Source: Streptomyces sp. MspMP-M5
GTDB lineage: Bacteria > Actinomycetota > Actinomycetes > Streptomycetales > Streptomycetaceae
Direction: 5' to 3'
NCBI RefSeq assembly: GCF_000373585.1
Contig: NZ_KB891887.1
Coordinates: 58,156-122,155, forward strand
DNA length: 64,000 bases
This document shows positions 33,698 to 42,260 of the stretch, one piece after another (position 1 is the stretch's first letter; each line of letters opens with the position of its first letter). The notes beneath the pieces were generated by a model. That model was not told where the DNA came from. It ran no database searches and was given only the letters and a program-made list of their open reading frames with translations. The position numbers were made by a program, and so were the translations under genes.

Positions 33698-35302
33698 ATG
33701 TCGATCGCGCGCAGATCGCTGCTGACCGGTTCGACGGCGGCCGCGGCCGCCACCGCACTCGGCGCCGTGGGGAACGCCGAGGCCGCCGCTCCCAACCCGC
33801 TGCTCCAGCGCACGCCCAGCCGTCTCGGGGTGCCCGGAGTGACCGGGCTGCACCTCCAGTTCGGCGCCGACCCCGCCACCGAGATGACGGTGTCCTGGAT
33901 CAGTCCCCGGTCCGTTCGCCGTCCGCAGGTGCGCCTGGGATCGCCGGACGGCGGCACCGGGCAGGTCGTCGAGGCCGAGACCCGCACATATCGGGACGGG
34001 TTGTCCGGCGAGGAGGTGTATGTGCACCATGCCCGGCTCAGCGGGCTGCGGCCCGACACCACCTATCTCTACGCGGCCGGGCATGACGGTGCGGCGGCGG
34101 AGAGCGGTTCGTTCACCACAGCGCCGCGCGGGCGTACCGCGTTCACCTTCACCAGCTTCGGCGACCAGGGTGCACCCAACCTCCGACGCATCGTCAAGTG
34201 GCCTACGGGCAGCATGCCTTCGCCCTCGGGGCGGTTTCCGCTCTACACCAGCAGCCAGGCCGGTACACCGGCCTCCGCCGACATCGTGGCCGCGGTGGAA
34301 CGGGTCGGGCCGCTGTTCAACCTGGTCAACGGCGACCTGTGCTACGCCTCCGCGGCCGGCGTCTTCGGGCAGAACCGCGTCGCGACCTGGGCCGACTGGT
34401 TCATCAGCAACAGCCGTTCGACGCGGTTGCGCCCATGGATGCCCTGCCTGGGAAACGGCGAGAACGAGAAGGGCAACGGGCCGTTGGGGCTGACCGGTTA
34501 CCAGGCGTACTACACACTGCCCGACTCGACGACCGATGCCGATCCCGAGACGCGCGGGCTGTGGTACGCGTTCACCGTCGGCGCCGTCCGCTTCATCAGC
34601 CTGGCCAACGACGACGTGGCGATCCAGGACACCGGCGACACGTATGTGCACGGTTTCTCCGGTGGCGCGCAACGTCGTTGGCTGGAGCGGGAGTTGAGGG
34701 CGGCGCGGGCGCACGAAGGCATCGACTGGATCGTGGTCTTCATGCACCACCCGATGATCTCCAGCAGCCGCAGTGGCAGCGGCAGCGACCTCGGCATCCG
34801 CACGGCGTGGGGCCCGCTGTTCGATGCGTACGGGGTGGACTTGGTGCTGTGCGGGCACGAGCACTACTACGAGCGGTCGCTGCCGGTCCGCGGTGCCCTG
34901 CCGAACGAGGCGCGTACTCCGATCCCGGTCTCGACCAGGACCGATGTCGCAGACACCGGCAAGGGCACGGTCCACATGATCATCGGTGGCGGGGGCAACT
35001 TCGCGACCACTCAGGACGATCTGTTCGACGAGCCCAAGGGGCGCGTAGTCGTCGATCTGAGCAAGGAGACCGAGGGCCGCCACCGCAAGGCCGTCTTCGT
35101 CACCGAGGACGCCCCCTGGCGCGCCGTCCAGGACCGGGTCCACACACACGGCTTCGCCGCGTTCGACGTGGATCCGGGCGACCCCCGTACCGGCCGCACC
35201 CGCATCCACGTCACGTACTACACCTTCGACGGCCCCTACGGCGAGCTGACTCCGGTGGACACCTTCATCCTGGAACGGCCACGCAAGGCCGGTCGACGCT
35301 GA
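33698..35302 (+). CDS. Tat-exported purple acid phosphatase-like metallophosphoesterase
   Basis: 534 aa. N-terminal twin-arginine signal ARRSLLTGSTAAAAATALGAVGNAEAAAP. Residues 45-150: fibronectin/PAP N-terminal domain (LHLQFGADPATEMTVSWISP ... ARLSGLRPDTTYLYAAG). Residues 155-450: calcineurin-like domain with FTSFGDQGAPN (metal Asp), NLVNGDLCYA (GD), CLGNGENE (GN[HE]; here Glu instead of His), VVFMHHPM and VLCGHEHYYER (GHxH). C-terminal His-containing tail. It should release phosphate from organic phosphates outside the cell, often under PhoP control; no clear PHO box was found. RBS AGGGGCG. Confidence 0.9.
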   Translation: MSIARRSLLTGSTAAAAATALGAVGNAEAAAPNPLLQRTPSRLGVPGVTGLHLQFGADPATEMTVSWISPRSVRRPQVRLGSPDGGTGQVVEAETRTYRDGLSGEEVYVHHARLSGLRPDTTYLYAAGHDGAAAESGSFTTAPRGRTAFTFTSFGDQGAPNLRRIVKWPTGSMPSPSGRFPLYTSSQAGTPASADIVAAVERVGPLFNLVNGDLCYASAAGVFGQNRVATWADWFISNSRSTRLRPWMPCLGNGENEKGNGPLGLTGYQAYYTLPDSTTDADPETRGLWYAFTVGAVRFISLANDDVAIQDTGDTYVHGFSGGAQRRWLERELRAARAHEGIDWIVVFMHHPMISSSRSGSGSDLGIRTAWGPLFDAYGVDLVLCGHEHYYERSLPVRGALPNEARTPIPVSTRTDVADTGKGTVHMIIGGGGNFATTQDDLFDEPKGRVVVDLSKETEGRHRKAVFVTEDAPWRAVQDRVHTHGFAAFDVDPGDPRTGRTRIHVTYYTFDGPYGELTPVDTFILERPRKAGRR

Positions 35303-35332
35303 GGACCGGTGACTCAGCGGAACGACCTACCG

Positions 35333-36190
35333 TCAATTTCCTCCCGGCGCGGTGCTGTTGGTCGGGTCGGGCTGTTCGAGCAGGCGCTTGCGGAAGAGGT
35401 CGAGTACGTCGTCCAGCGCCTCGCGGGTCGGCTGGCCGGGCTCGTCGACGAGGTGCTCGGTGAGCACGGAGTGCGGCGCCAGCGCGGACTGCGGGTTCGC
35501 GGCGGACGCCGGGAGTTCGACGGCGGTGAACGCGTCGCCCAGTTCGCGGCGCAGGAACGCGAAGCGGTCGCGCGGCACCAGCCGGTCGCCGTGGAACCGC
35601 AGCCCCATCACCTGAAGGCCCTCGCGTTCGCAGCGGCCGCGTACGGTGGCGAGGTCCTCGGCGGAGATGTCGATACCGCCGGCCCGGCTGCGAGTGACGG
35701 CCAGTGGCAGCGACGGCTGGGACAGCACGGGGGCGAGCAGCCGGTCGTCGACGGCCATGGCCAGGGCGAACCCGCCGGTCAGGCACATGCCGACGGCCCC
35801 GACACCGGGCCCTCCGCAGCGCTCGTGCTCATGGGCGGCCAGGGCCCGCAGCCAGGTCACCACGGGAGAGGACTTTCCGGTGGCCAGGACGGTGAACTCC
35901 CGGCTGACGCAGACCTTTCGCACCGTCGAGGCGGTATAGAGGGTGGACTTGAGCCAACCGACCTCGTTCGGGTCCACTTCACGGCCGGGGGTGCCGAAGA
36001 GGACCGGGAGCACGGCGGTACAGCCGATGGCGGCGACTCGTTCCGCGAACTTCAGCACCTTCGGCGTGATGCCTGGGACCTCCGCGATCACGATCACCGC
36101 GGGCCCGGTGCCGCGCCGGAGTATGCGGCGGGTGACGCCGCCGTGGGTGAAGGTTGCGCGGTCGAATCCGGTCAGGTCATGGTCTGCCAT
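35333..36190 (-). CDS. Dienelactone hydrolase family protein
   Basis: 285 aa. Alpha/beta hydrolase with a Cys nucleophile at C136 in VGMCLTGGFALAMAVDD, the mark of dienelactone hydrolases, and His in LRFHGDRLVPRDRF or later. N-terminal core AVIVIAEVPGITPKVLKFAERVAAIGCTAVLPVLFG. Hydrolyses lactones or esters of aromatic catabolism in the classic family; substrate unknown here. It is separated from its neighbours and its upstream region is filled with an 11-bp tandem repeat. Confidence 0.88.
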   Translation of the reverse strand: MADHDLTGFDRATFTHGGVTRRILRRGTGPAVIVIAEVPGITPKVLKFAERVAAIGCTAVLPVLFGTPGREVDPNEVGWLKSTLYTASTVRKVCVSREFTVLATGKSSPVVTWLRALAAHEHERCGGPGVGAVGMCLTGGFALAMAVDDRLLAPVLSQPSLPLAVTRSRAGGIDISAEDLATVRGRCEREGLQVMGLRFHGDRLVPRDRFAFLRRELGDAFTAVELPASAANPQSALAPHSVLTEHLVDEPGQPTREALDDVLDLFRKRLLEQPDPTNSTAPGGN

Positions 36191-36217
36191 GGAATACCAC
36201 CGTTGCGATCGATGCCC

Positions 36218-36312
36218 GGTCGGGGACTGGTCGAGGACTGGTCGGGATCTGGTCAGGGGCTGGTCGGGGGCTGGTCGGGAAAGCGGTCGGGGACTGGTCA
36301 GGAGAGTGGTCG
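36218..36312. repeat. Degenerate 11-bp tandem repeat (CTGGTCGGGGA)
   Basis: About eight imperfect copies of CTGGTCGGGGA immediately upstream of the dienelactone hydrolase start codon and before lspA. Copies differ by substitutions and small indels. It occupies the place where the hydrolase promoter and leader should be. Confidence 0.85.
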
Positions 36313-36368
36313 GTCGGATGGTGGCCGGGTGATGCCCGGGTGGTGCCTGTCGGGTCGGGCGGGGCGGC

Positions 36369-36956
36369 TCAGACGGTCAACTCACCTGTCTTTGTCCCGG
36401 TATCGCTATCGCCCAGCTCCCAGCCTCGGAAGGAGCAGAACACGATCAGGACACCGCCGCAGACGATCGCCCAGTCGGCGAGGTTCATCACGCTGAAGCC
36501 GCGGACGGCGATGAAGTCGACGACCGCGCCTTGGAGGCCCCCGGGGGCACGGAAGAGACGGTCCGTGAGGTTGCCGAGGGCACCGCCCAGCAGGAGGCCC
36601 AGTGCTATCGCCCACGGGACGCTGTAGAGCTTGCGCGCCAGGCGGACGATCGCGACGACGACGGCCACCGCGATGAGCGTGAACAGGATGGTCATCGCCC
36701 CGCCCATACCGAAGGCCGCACCGGAGTTGCGCGTCACCCGGAGTTCCAGCCAGGTGCCGAGCACCGGGACCGACGGCCGGTACTCCAGCTTCTCCACCAC
36801 CGCCAGTTTGCTGCACAGGTCGATCAGATAGGCGCAGCCCGTCACTGCCAGCAGAAGGGCGACGCGCCGCCGTCCGCCGCGCCGTACCGCTCCCCCGCCC
36901 GTGGTGTCCGCCTCGCTGTCCTGCCCTGGATTCGCCACGTTCCGCCCCCTCGACAT
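36369..36956 (-). CDS. lspA: Lipoprotein signal peptidase (signal peptidase II)
   Basis: 195 aa, four membrane helices. Aspartyl protease that removes lipoprotein signal peptides in the membrane. Conserved VTRNSGAAFG (residues 74-83), catalytic D132 in GNLTDR and D161 in VMNLADW. ATG 36956 gives the usual length with a short basic cytoplasmic N-terminus (RRGGRRR). Not in the common ileS/rluD context, so it may be a second copy. Confidence 0.93.
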   Translation of the reverse strand: MSRGRNVANPGQDSEADTTGGGAVRRGGRRRVALLLAVTGCAYLIDLCSKLAVVEKLEYRPSVPVLGTWLELRVTRNSGAAFGMGGAMTILFTLIAVAVVVAIVRLARKLYSVPWAIALGLLLGGALGNLTDRLFRAPGGLQGAVVDFIAVRGFSVMNLADWAIVCGGVLIVFCSFRGWELGDSDTGTKTGELTV

Positions 36957-37135
36957 CCGTTGTCCGGCCCACCTTAATCCCGTCGAACTCCCGCAGCGCG
37001 CTTGGCTGTCGCGTGCTGCGGCGCCAGAGCGGCTGCGTTCGGTGAGCGCCTGGGCCGGGCGAGGTCGGGCCGGGCCGGGCCCGGCGAAGCGAAACCCGGG
37101 TGCGCCGGCGAACGCGTGTCTGGGATCATGCGGGA

Positions 37136-39307
37136 ATGGGAAACGGCCTTGCTTCACTGGTCATCCGCCACACCCACCGCCTTCCCGCCCCCACGGGGCC
37201 GGCCGGGGACGGTGACGTCGCGGCGCGGCAGTTCGACGCCGCGCTGATGTCGGTGGGCTTCAAACTCTCCGGGGAGCTGCTGGCGCACCTGTCGGGGCTG
37301 TCCACGGACACAGTCGTCGACACCGCCGTAGACACCCTGCGCACGGTCCGCACGATGGTCGGCGACCATGTCGAGCACAACGTGTACTTTCGCGACTTCC
37401 CGGCCCATGTGCCCGCGACCTTCGACTTCTGGATGCACTGCATCGGCCAGGCACTTGCCGACGACAGCGCCCGCGACCACACTCTCGAACAGCTCCGCAG
37501 CGGCGTACTGGACCTGCTCACCCTGCCGACCTACGGCGCGTACCAACACACCTACACCGAGATGCTCGCCGCTCACGACGAGTTGATCGCGGCGGCCGGC
37601 GACCGTCTGACTGTGCTGCATCTGGGCGGCAGCCCGGCGGACGAGACCACCGCCGCGTACCTCGCGCTGGCCGGCAGCAGCACCCCTCTCGGTGACGACG
37701 TCCGCGACGATCTGCGGCTGCTCGCCGAGCACTGCGCCACCGGCCCCCAGCCCGAGTCCATCCCTGTCCGCGAGAACCGCGCGCTGGTCAACCAGGCCCG
37801 CCTGGCCATCGGCGCCGAACTCCTCCTGGACACGGTCACGGACGTGCTCCGCTTGGCCTGTGCGCTGTCGGACGGTGATGTGACGCTCCAGGAGCCGACC
37901 CGCTTCCGTGCTCTGTCCCGGCCGGTCCGGCGCGCCCTTCTCGCGGGGCTCGACCACGTGATCGCCGCCTCCCCGGCCAAGCTCGCGGACGTAACGGCCC
38001 ACCGCGAGCCGTGGAAGCGCCTGGGCGAGCGCCTCCATCCGCACGAGTACCCGCGCTGGCCGCACGCCGCCTCGGTGTTCGCCGTCGCCCGCGGCGATGC
38101 ACCGGCCCGCTCCCTGGACAGCCGCGTTGGAGAGTGTCTGGACAGGCAGGACCTCACCGGCGCACTGGAGCTGCTGACCGCCGCGCCGGGCAAGCTGTTC
38201 CGCGCCCTGGACCGGCTGCTGCGCAGTGCGCGCACCCAAGAGGAACGCGACGCCATCGCGGCCGCCGCCGAACGGGTCGCGCGCCAGGTCTCCGGCCGCG
38301 TCCTGCTCTCCGTCCGCGAACACCTCCACAACCGCGCCGAGGAGACCGACGAACGCCGGGTCTTCGTCAACGGCCGGGGCCGTGCCTGGGTCACCTTCGA
38401 CACCCGCCTGCCCGTGCCGCCGACCGAACGCAAGCGGCTGGCGGCCACGTTGGACGCCGAGATCCGCCGCCGCCTGCCGGCCCCGGGCCGACTGCTCATC
38501 GACCCGGCCGTGCTGGATGTCGCGCTTCCGCTCAGCGGCAAGGCGACCACCTCCGGCCTCGGTGTGCTCCCGCGCGGTTCGGTCTCGTCCGTCGACGGCG
38601 AACTGCTGCGCTTCTTCGTCTACTGGAAGCAGACCTCCCGCAACACCGACTACGACCTGTCGGCACTGATGCTCAACGCCGACTACTCCACACACTCCTG
38701 GCTGTCCTACACCGCCCTGACCGCCGTCGGCGGCAAGCACTCCGGCGATATCACCCAAGCACCCGACGGCGCCTCGGAGTTCATCGATCTGCGCCTGGAC
38801 GTGGTGCCCGGCACCTTCATCGTCCCGCAGGTCAACATCTACTCCGGCGAGGGCTTCGACGAGGTCGAGGAGTCGTTCTTCGGCTTCATGCTGCGCGACG
38901 CCGAACAGCGCGGCCGCCCGTTCGAACCACGCACCGTGCGCATGAAGTCGGAACTCCGCGGCCCCGGCCGGGTCGCCCTGCCGCTGGCGTTCCAACGCGG
39001 CAACGACGGCCACTGGCGCGCCAAGTGGCTGCACCTGTACCTGACGGGCACACCGACGTCCAACCAGGTCGAGGGGAACCGCGTCTCGGTCGCCACCCTG
39101 CTGCGCGGCATCGTCGAACGCGACTACCTCACGGTCCGGTACCTCGCCGACCTGATGGCCGAATCCGCCACGTCCGTCACCCTGTGGGAAGGCCAGGCGC
39201 CCCCCGACGAGCCGGTCACCTACCTCGGTCTGGCGCGCCCCGACGGCCTGCACCCGGACTCCCGGGTCATCACCCCCGGAAATCTCCGCGACCTGATCCC
39301 CGCCTGA
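37136..39307 (+). CDS. Large protein with C-terminal TerD-like domain (SCO0854-type)
   Basis: 723 aa. The first ~480 residues are helical and unlike common domains (FRDFPAHVPATFDFWMHCI is a conserved-looking stretch). Residues ~490-715 resemble the TerD/tellurium-resistance calcium-binding fold: LGVLPRGSVSSVDGELLRFFVYWKQ, NTDYDLSALMLNADYS, VPQVNIYSGEGFDEVEESFFGFMLRD. The overall layout recalls the MXAN_6230/SCO0854 family, but the RING-type Cys/His cluster I associate with that family is not visible here. TerD proteins act in stress and phage-defence-linked systems; no other ter genes are in the window. Role unknown. Confidence 0.75.
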   Translation: MGNGLASLVIRHTHRLPAPTGPAGDGDVAARQFDAALMSVGFKLSGELLAHLSGLSTDTVVDTAVDTLRTVRTMVGDHVEHNVYFRDFPAHVPATFDFWMHCIGQALADDSARDHTLEQLRSGVLDLLTLPTYGAYQHTYTEMLAAHDELIAAAGDRLTVLHLGGSPADETTAAYLALAGSSTPLGDDVRDDLRLLAEHCATGPQPESIPVRENRALVNQARLAIGAELLLDTVTDVLRLACALSDGDVTLQEPTRFRALSRPVRRALLAGLDHVIAASPAKLADVTAHREPWKRLGERLHPHEYPRWPHAASVFAVARGDAPARSLDSRVGECLDRQDLTGALELLTAAPGKLFRALDRLLRSARTQEERDAIAAAAERVARQVSGRVLLSVREHLHNRAEETDERRVFVNGRGRAWVTFDTRLPVPPTERKRLAATLDAEIRRRLPAPGRLLIDPAVLDVALPLSGKATTSGLGVLPRGSVSSVDGELLRFFVYWKQTSRNTDYDLSALMLNADYSTHSWLSYTALTAVGGKHSGDITQAPDGASEFIDLRLDVVPGTFIVPQVNIYSGEGFDEVEESFFGFMLRDAEQRGRPFEPRTVRMKSELRGPGRVALPLAFQRGNDGHWRAKWLHLYLTGTPTSNQVEGNRVSVATLLRGIVERDYLTVRYLADLMAESATSVTLWEGQAPPDEPVTYLGLARPDGLHPDSRVITPGNLRDLIPA

Positions 39308-39335
39308 CTGTTATCGTTGGCCATGGCGAGGCCAT

Positions 39336-39376
39336 GAGGGGACTTCCTTCTCAACTTCCTTGAATCTAGTCCCCTC
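39336..39376 (+). terminator. Stem-loop after the TerD-domain gene
   Basis: Perfect 9-bp arms GAGGGGACT and AGTCCCCTC with a 23-nt pyrimidine-rich loop, 28 bp after the stop. Possible terminator or RNA-processing hairpin. Confidence 0.45.
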
Positions 39377-39522
39377 GCTTTCCTCGCCCTCGACTTCGTA
39401 CGAGCCGCACACGGGCCGGCCAGGCAGGGGGATTTCCCTCTGCACAGGCCGGCCCGCACAGCGCCATCATCCAGGCGTCAGGCCCTCATCAGGCCAGGCA
39501 GGCCGTCAGCCCAGGCAGTGCG

Positions 39523-39903
39523 TCACTGCGGGCGGAAGGAACGGATCTGGTAGTCGCCCTGCAGGTTGCCGCCGGCTCCGGCATGGGTGGAGCCGACCCG
39601 ACCGTGGTAGTTGGTCTGGGTGTAGTACTGCACCCGGTGGCCGGTGCCGTTCCACAGGGAGCGGACTTTCAGGCCCCTCCGGATGAAGGAACAGTCGTCC
39701 GCGGTGTTCGCCTTGCTCCGCTGCGACCACTGGCAGCGGGTCCCGCCGCCGTTCCAGCCGCTGTAGATGCAGAAGTAGCCGGGAGTACAACGGTAGGACG
39801 CGTGGTGAGCGGGCGCCGCGGAGGCGGCGGTTGCGGTGGGTGCGAGGCCGAACACGACCGCCAGGGCGGCCGAAGCGACGGCGAACGAACGCATGCGACG
39901 CAT
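39523..39903 (-). CDS. Secreted peptidase inhibitor family I36 protein
   Basis: 126 aa from ATG 39903 (RBS GAGGAG). Signal peptide MRRMRSFAVASAALAVVFGLAPTATASAA. Mature part YRCTPGYFCIYSGWNGGGTRCQWSQ plus NTADDCSF has the four cysteines and beta/gamma-crystallin-like layout of SMPI-type metalloproteinase inhibitors (I36). Such proteins are exported and may protect the colony from proteases. A longer frame exists upstream but has no RBS and precedes the signal sequence. Confidence 0.88.
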   Translation of the reverse strand: MRRMRSFAVASAALAVVFGLAPTATAASAAPAHHASYRCTPGYFCIYSGWNGGGTRCQWSQRSKANTADDCSFIRRGLKVRSLWNGTGHRVQYYTQTNYHGRVGSTHAGAGGNLQGDYQIRSFRPQ

Positions 39904-40170
39904 GGCAATGCTCCTCGATGTAGGCGGGAATACCACTGCCGCCGGCGAAGCCAACGGCCAGTCGTGGAACCCCGCCAGTATCAGCCGACGCCCAGGCCGC
40001 GATGGGGCGGTTTTCCGGACTCTTCGACCCGTCGTGGATGCACGGCGGCGTGCGCGCCGGGTGCACCCCGGCGCCTGCGCCCCGATGCACCCCCGCACGC
40101 CCTTCCGTGGCGTCCGCGACCGCCGCCCGTGCCTGGGCAACACACAGTCGTCCCAGGCACGGCGCGTGGC

Positions 40171-41841
40171 CTATTCCGCGGGTACCGCGACGCTGGCCAG
40201 GGAGCCCGTCTCCAAGGCACACCAGACCGCACCGCGGTACTGGACGATGCCGTGCGGTTCACAGGCAGGGCGGGGCAGGTCGTATCCGGTGATCCTGCCG
40301 TCGGTGTCGATCCGCCCGACCCGGTTGCCGCCCCACTCGGTAAACCACACGGCGCCGTCGGGCCCGGTGGTGAGGGCGTGCGGACGTGCCTGGCGATCGG
40401 GCAGCGGGTACTCGGTGATGGTGCCGTCCACCGTGATGCGGCCGATCTGCCCCGCACCGATCTCGGTGAACCACAGCGCACCGTCCGGGCCCGCCGCGAT
40501 GCCCACCGGGGCGGCGGACGGCGTCGGCAGCGGGTACGCGGTGGCCTCGCCGTCGACGGTGATCCGGCCGATGGCGTTGCCCTGGTTGAGGGTGAACCAC
40601 AGGGCCCCGTCGGGCCCGGCGGTGAGGGCGGACGGGAAGGCACCGGGTGACGGGTACTCGGTGATCTCGCCGTCCATGGTGATCCGGCCGATGCGGTCGG
40701 CTGCGGACAGCGTGAACCACATCGCGCCGTCCGGACCCGCGGCGATCCCGAACGGCCCGCCGTCCGCGGTCGGCGGCGCGAAGGAGGTGGCCCGGCCGTC
40801 GACGGTGATCCGGCCGATGCGGTGGGTGCCGTACTCGCTGAACCACAGGGCGCCGTCGGGTCCTTGGGCGATCACGGTGGGGCGCGCACCGACCGGATGG
40901 ACGGTGACCTGGCCGTCCTCGTCCCGGCGGCCGATCGCCCCCTGGTGGACCAGCGTGAACCACAGGGCCCCGTCGGGTCCCTCCGCAAGGGCGTAGGGGC
41001 CCGCCTCCGGGCCGCTGACGGCGACCTCGCGGACCGGATCGGCGAGCCAGCGGCCGAGCCGGTCGAGCAACCCCTCGCCCGCCTCGGAGAGATGGAAGGC
41101 GTGCGGCAGGTCCGTGTACTCGTCCAGGCACACGCTCACTCCGGCGGCGTCCGCGGCCTCGGCGAAGCGGCGGGCGTCGTCCCGCAGGACCTCGTCGGTG
41201 CCGACGGCGACGAGCAGCGGCGGCAGTCCGCGCGGATCGCCGTACAGCGGTGACTGGGGCGCCTCTTTCGGATCGGCGCCGGCCAGGTACGCGCCGGCGA
41301 CGGCGGCGAGGACGTCCTGGCTGAGCACGTCCTTCCCGTCGTTGGCGGCCAGCGACGCACCGGTCAGGGCAAAGTCGGTGATCGGAGAGATCGCGACGGC
41401 GGCGCCGGGCAGCGGGCCGCCGGTGCGCTTGAGCTCCAGCAAGGCGGAGAGCACCAGGGTGGCGCCGGCCGACTCACCGACGAAGACCACGTCCGAGGCG
41501 GCGATGCCCTCGTCCAACACGGCCTGCCAGGCGGCGAGGACGTCCTCCAGCGCCGCGGGGTAGGGGTCGGCGGGCAACAGACGGTAGCCCACGCGCAGAG
41601 CCGGTCGTGCGGTTGCCTGGGACAGGCGGTAGGCCATGACGCGCTCGGCCTCGGGCATGGTGTGGGCGAACCCACCACCGTGCACATAGAGCACCGCGCC
41701 GCCCCCGGCCCCGGGCGCGCGTACCCAGTCGCCGCGCACCTCGGCATCGGCCGGGAGCGGGACGGCGACCAGCGCGTCGGCGTGCTCACGGACAGCCTGC
41801 GCCTGCCCGGGTGCCGGGGGTACAGCAATGACGTTCAGCAA
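40171..41841 (-). CDS. Alpha/beta-hydrolase fused to streptogramin (virginiamycin) B lyase
   Basis: 556 aa. Residues 45-285: alpha/beta hydrolase fold-3 (HSL family) with oxyanion HGGG at 54-57, nucleophile S124 in GESAG and the late His in DLPHAFH. Residues ~290-556: seven-bladed propeller with repeated GPDGALWFT motifs, matching virginiamycin B lyase. Lyase landmarks are kept: GPYAL near its start, RPHALTTG, WFTEWGGNRVGR and EPHGIV, which carry the His/Glu active site of Vgb. Vgb linearises type B streptogramins by elimination at the ester bond. Start chosen as TTG 41841 with GGAGG four bases upstream; an ATG at 41940 lacks an RBS. The fusion is unusual. Confidence 0.85.
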   Translation of the reverse strand: MLNVIAVPPAPGQAQAVREHADALVAVPLPADAEVRGDWVRAPGAGGGAVLYVHGGGFAHTMPEAERVMAYRLSQATARPALRVGYRLLPADPYPAALEDVLAAWQAVLDEGIAASDVVFVGESAGATLVLSALLELKRTGGPLPGAAVAISPITDFALTGASLAANDGKDVLSQDVLAAVAGAYLAGADPKEAPQSPLYGDPRGLPPLLVAVGTDEVLRDDARRFAEAADAAGVSVCLDEYTDLPHAFHLSEAGEGLLDRLGRWLADPVREVAVSGPEAGPYALAEGPDGALWFTLVHQGAIGRRDEDGQVTVHPVGARPTVIAQGPDGALWFSEYGTHRIGRITVDGRATSFAPPTADGGPFGIAAGPDGAMWFTLSAADRIGRITMDGEITEYPSPGAFPSALTAGPDGALWFTLNQGNAIGRITVDGEATAYPLPTPSAAPVGIAAGPDGALWFTEIGAGQIGRITVDGTITEYPLPDRQARPHALTTGPDGAVWFTEWGGNRVGRIDTDGRITGYDLPRPACEPHGIVQYRGAVWCALETGSLASVAVPAE

Positions 41842-42260
41842 CGATCCTCCGTGTGCGGGGTTGGGGTGGTGGTGGGGGTGGGTGACGGCCGGGGTGACCC
41901 CTGAGGCCGAGAGCGAAGAGAGCCACGGCCACCCGGACACCCAACACCCCTACTGCCCATGGGAGTTCATCTGCGACCGGCTCCGCGAGTCGCCCCATCC
42001 CATAGCCCATCCCACAGAAGTATGGAAGTTACGACGGCGGTAAATTTATTCGCCGTACAAACCAGGCGTCAACATCAATTGTTGCAGGTGAGACTCGACG
42101 AGTGCGGCGGCTGCCTGGAAGACCTCGACGGGTGCGTTCGCTGGGGTCGCGTGGCCGGGGGCGCGTCATGGATCGGTACCGCTTCGAAGTGCAACGGTGA
42201 CGCCACGGCACCATCGTCAACGCCGACTTGTCGGCGCAGTGACCACGCAGCGACCACGTG
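41842..42260. other. Intergenic region without convincing gene
   Basis: About 420 bp between the 5' end of the hydrolase-lyase gene and the 3' end of the next minus-strand gene. It is less GC-rich near 42040-42090 and probably holds the promoter of the fusion gene. Short frames on both strands have no RBS or recognisable features. Confidence 0.5.

Noticed and set aside
36218..36312. Short repeat array as a CRISPR
   Set aside because: Repeats are adjacent 11-bp units without spacers, and no cas genes are present in the window.
39506..40222. Longer frames around the peptidase inhibitor gene
   Set aside because: The signal peptide and GAGGAG site fix the inhibitor start at 39903.
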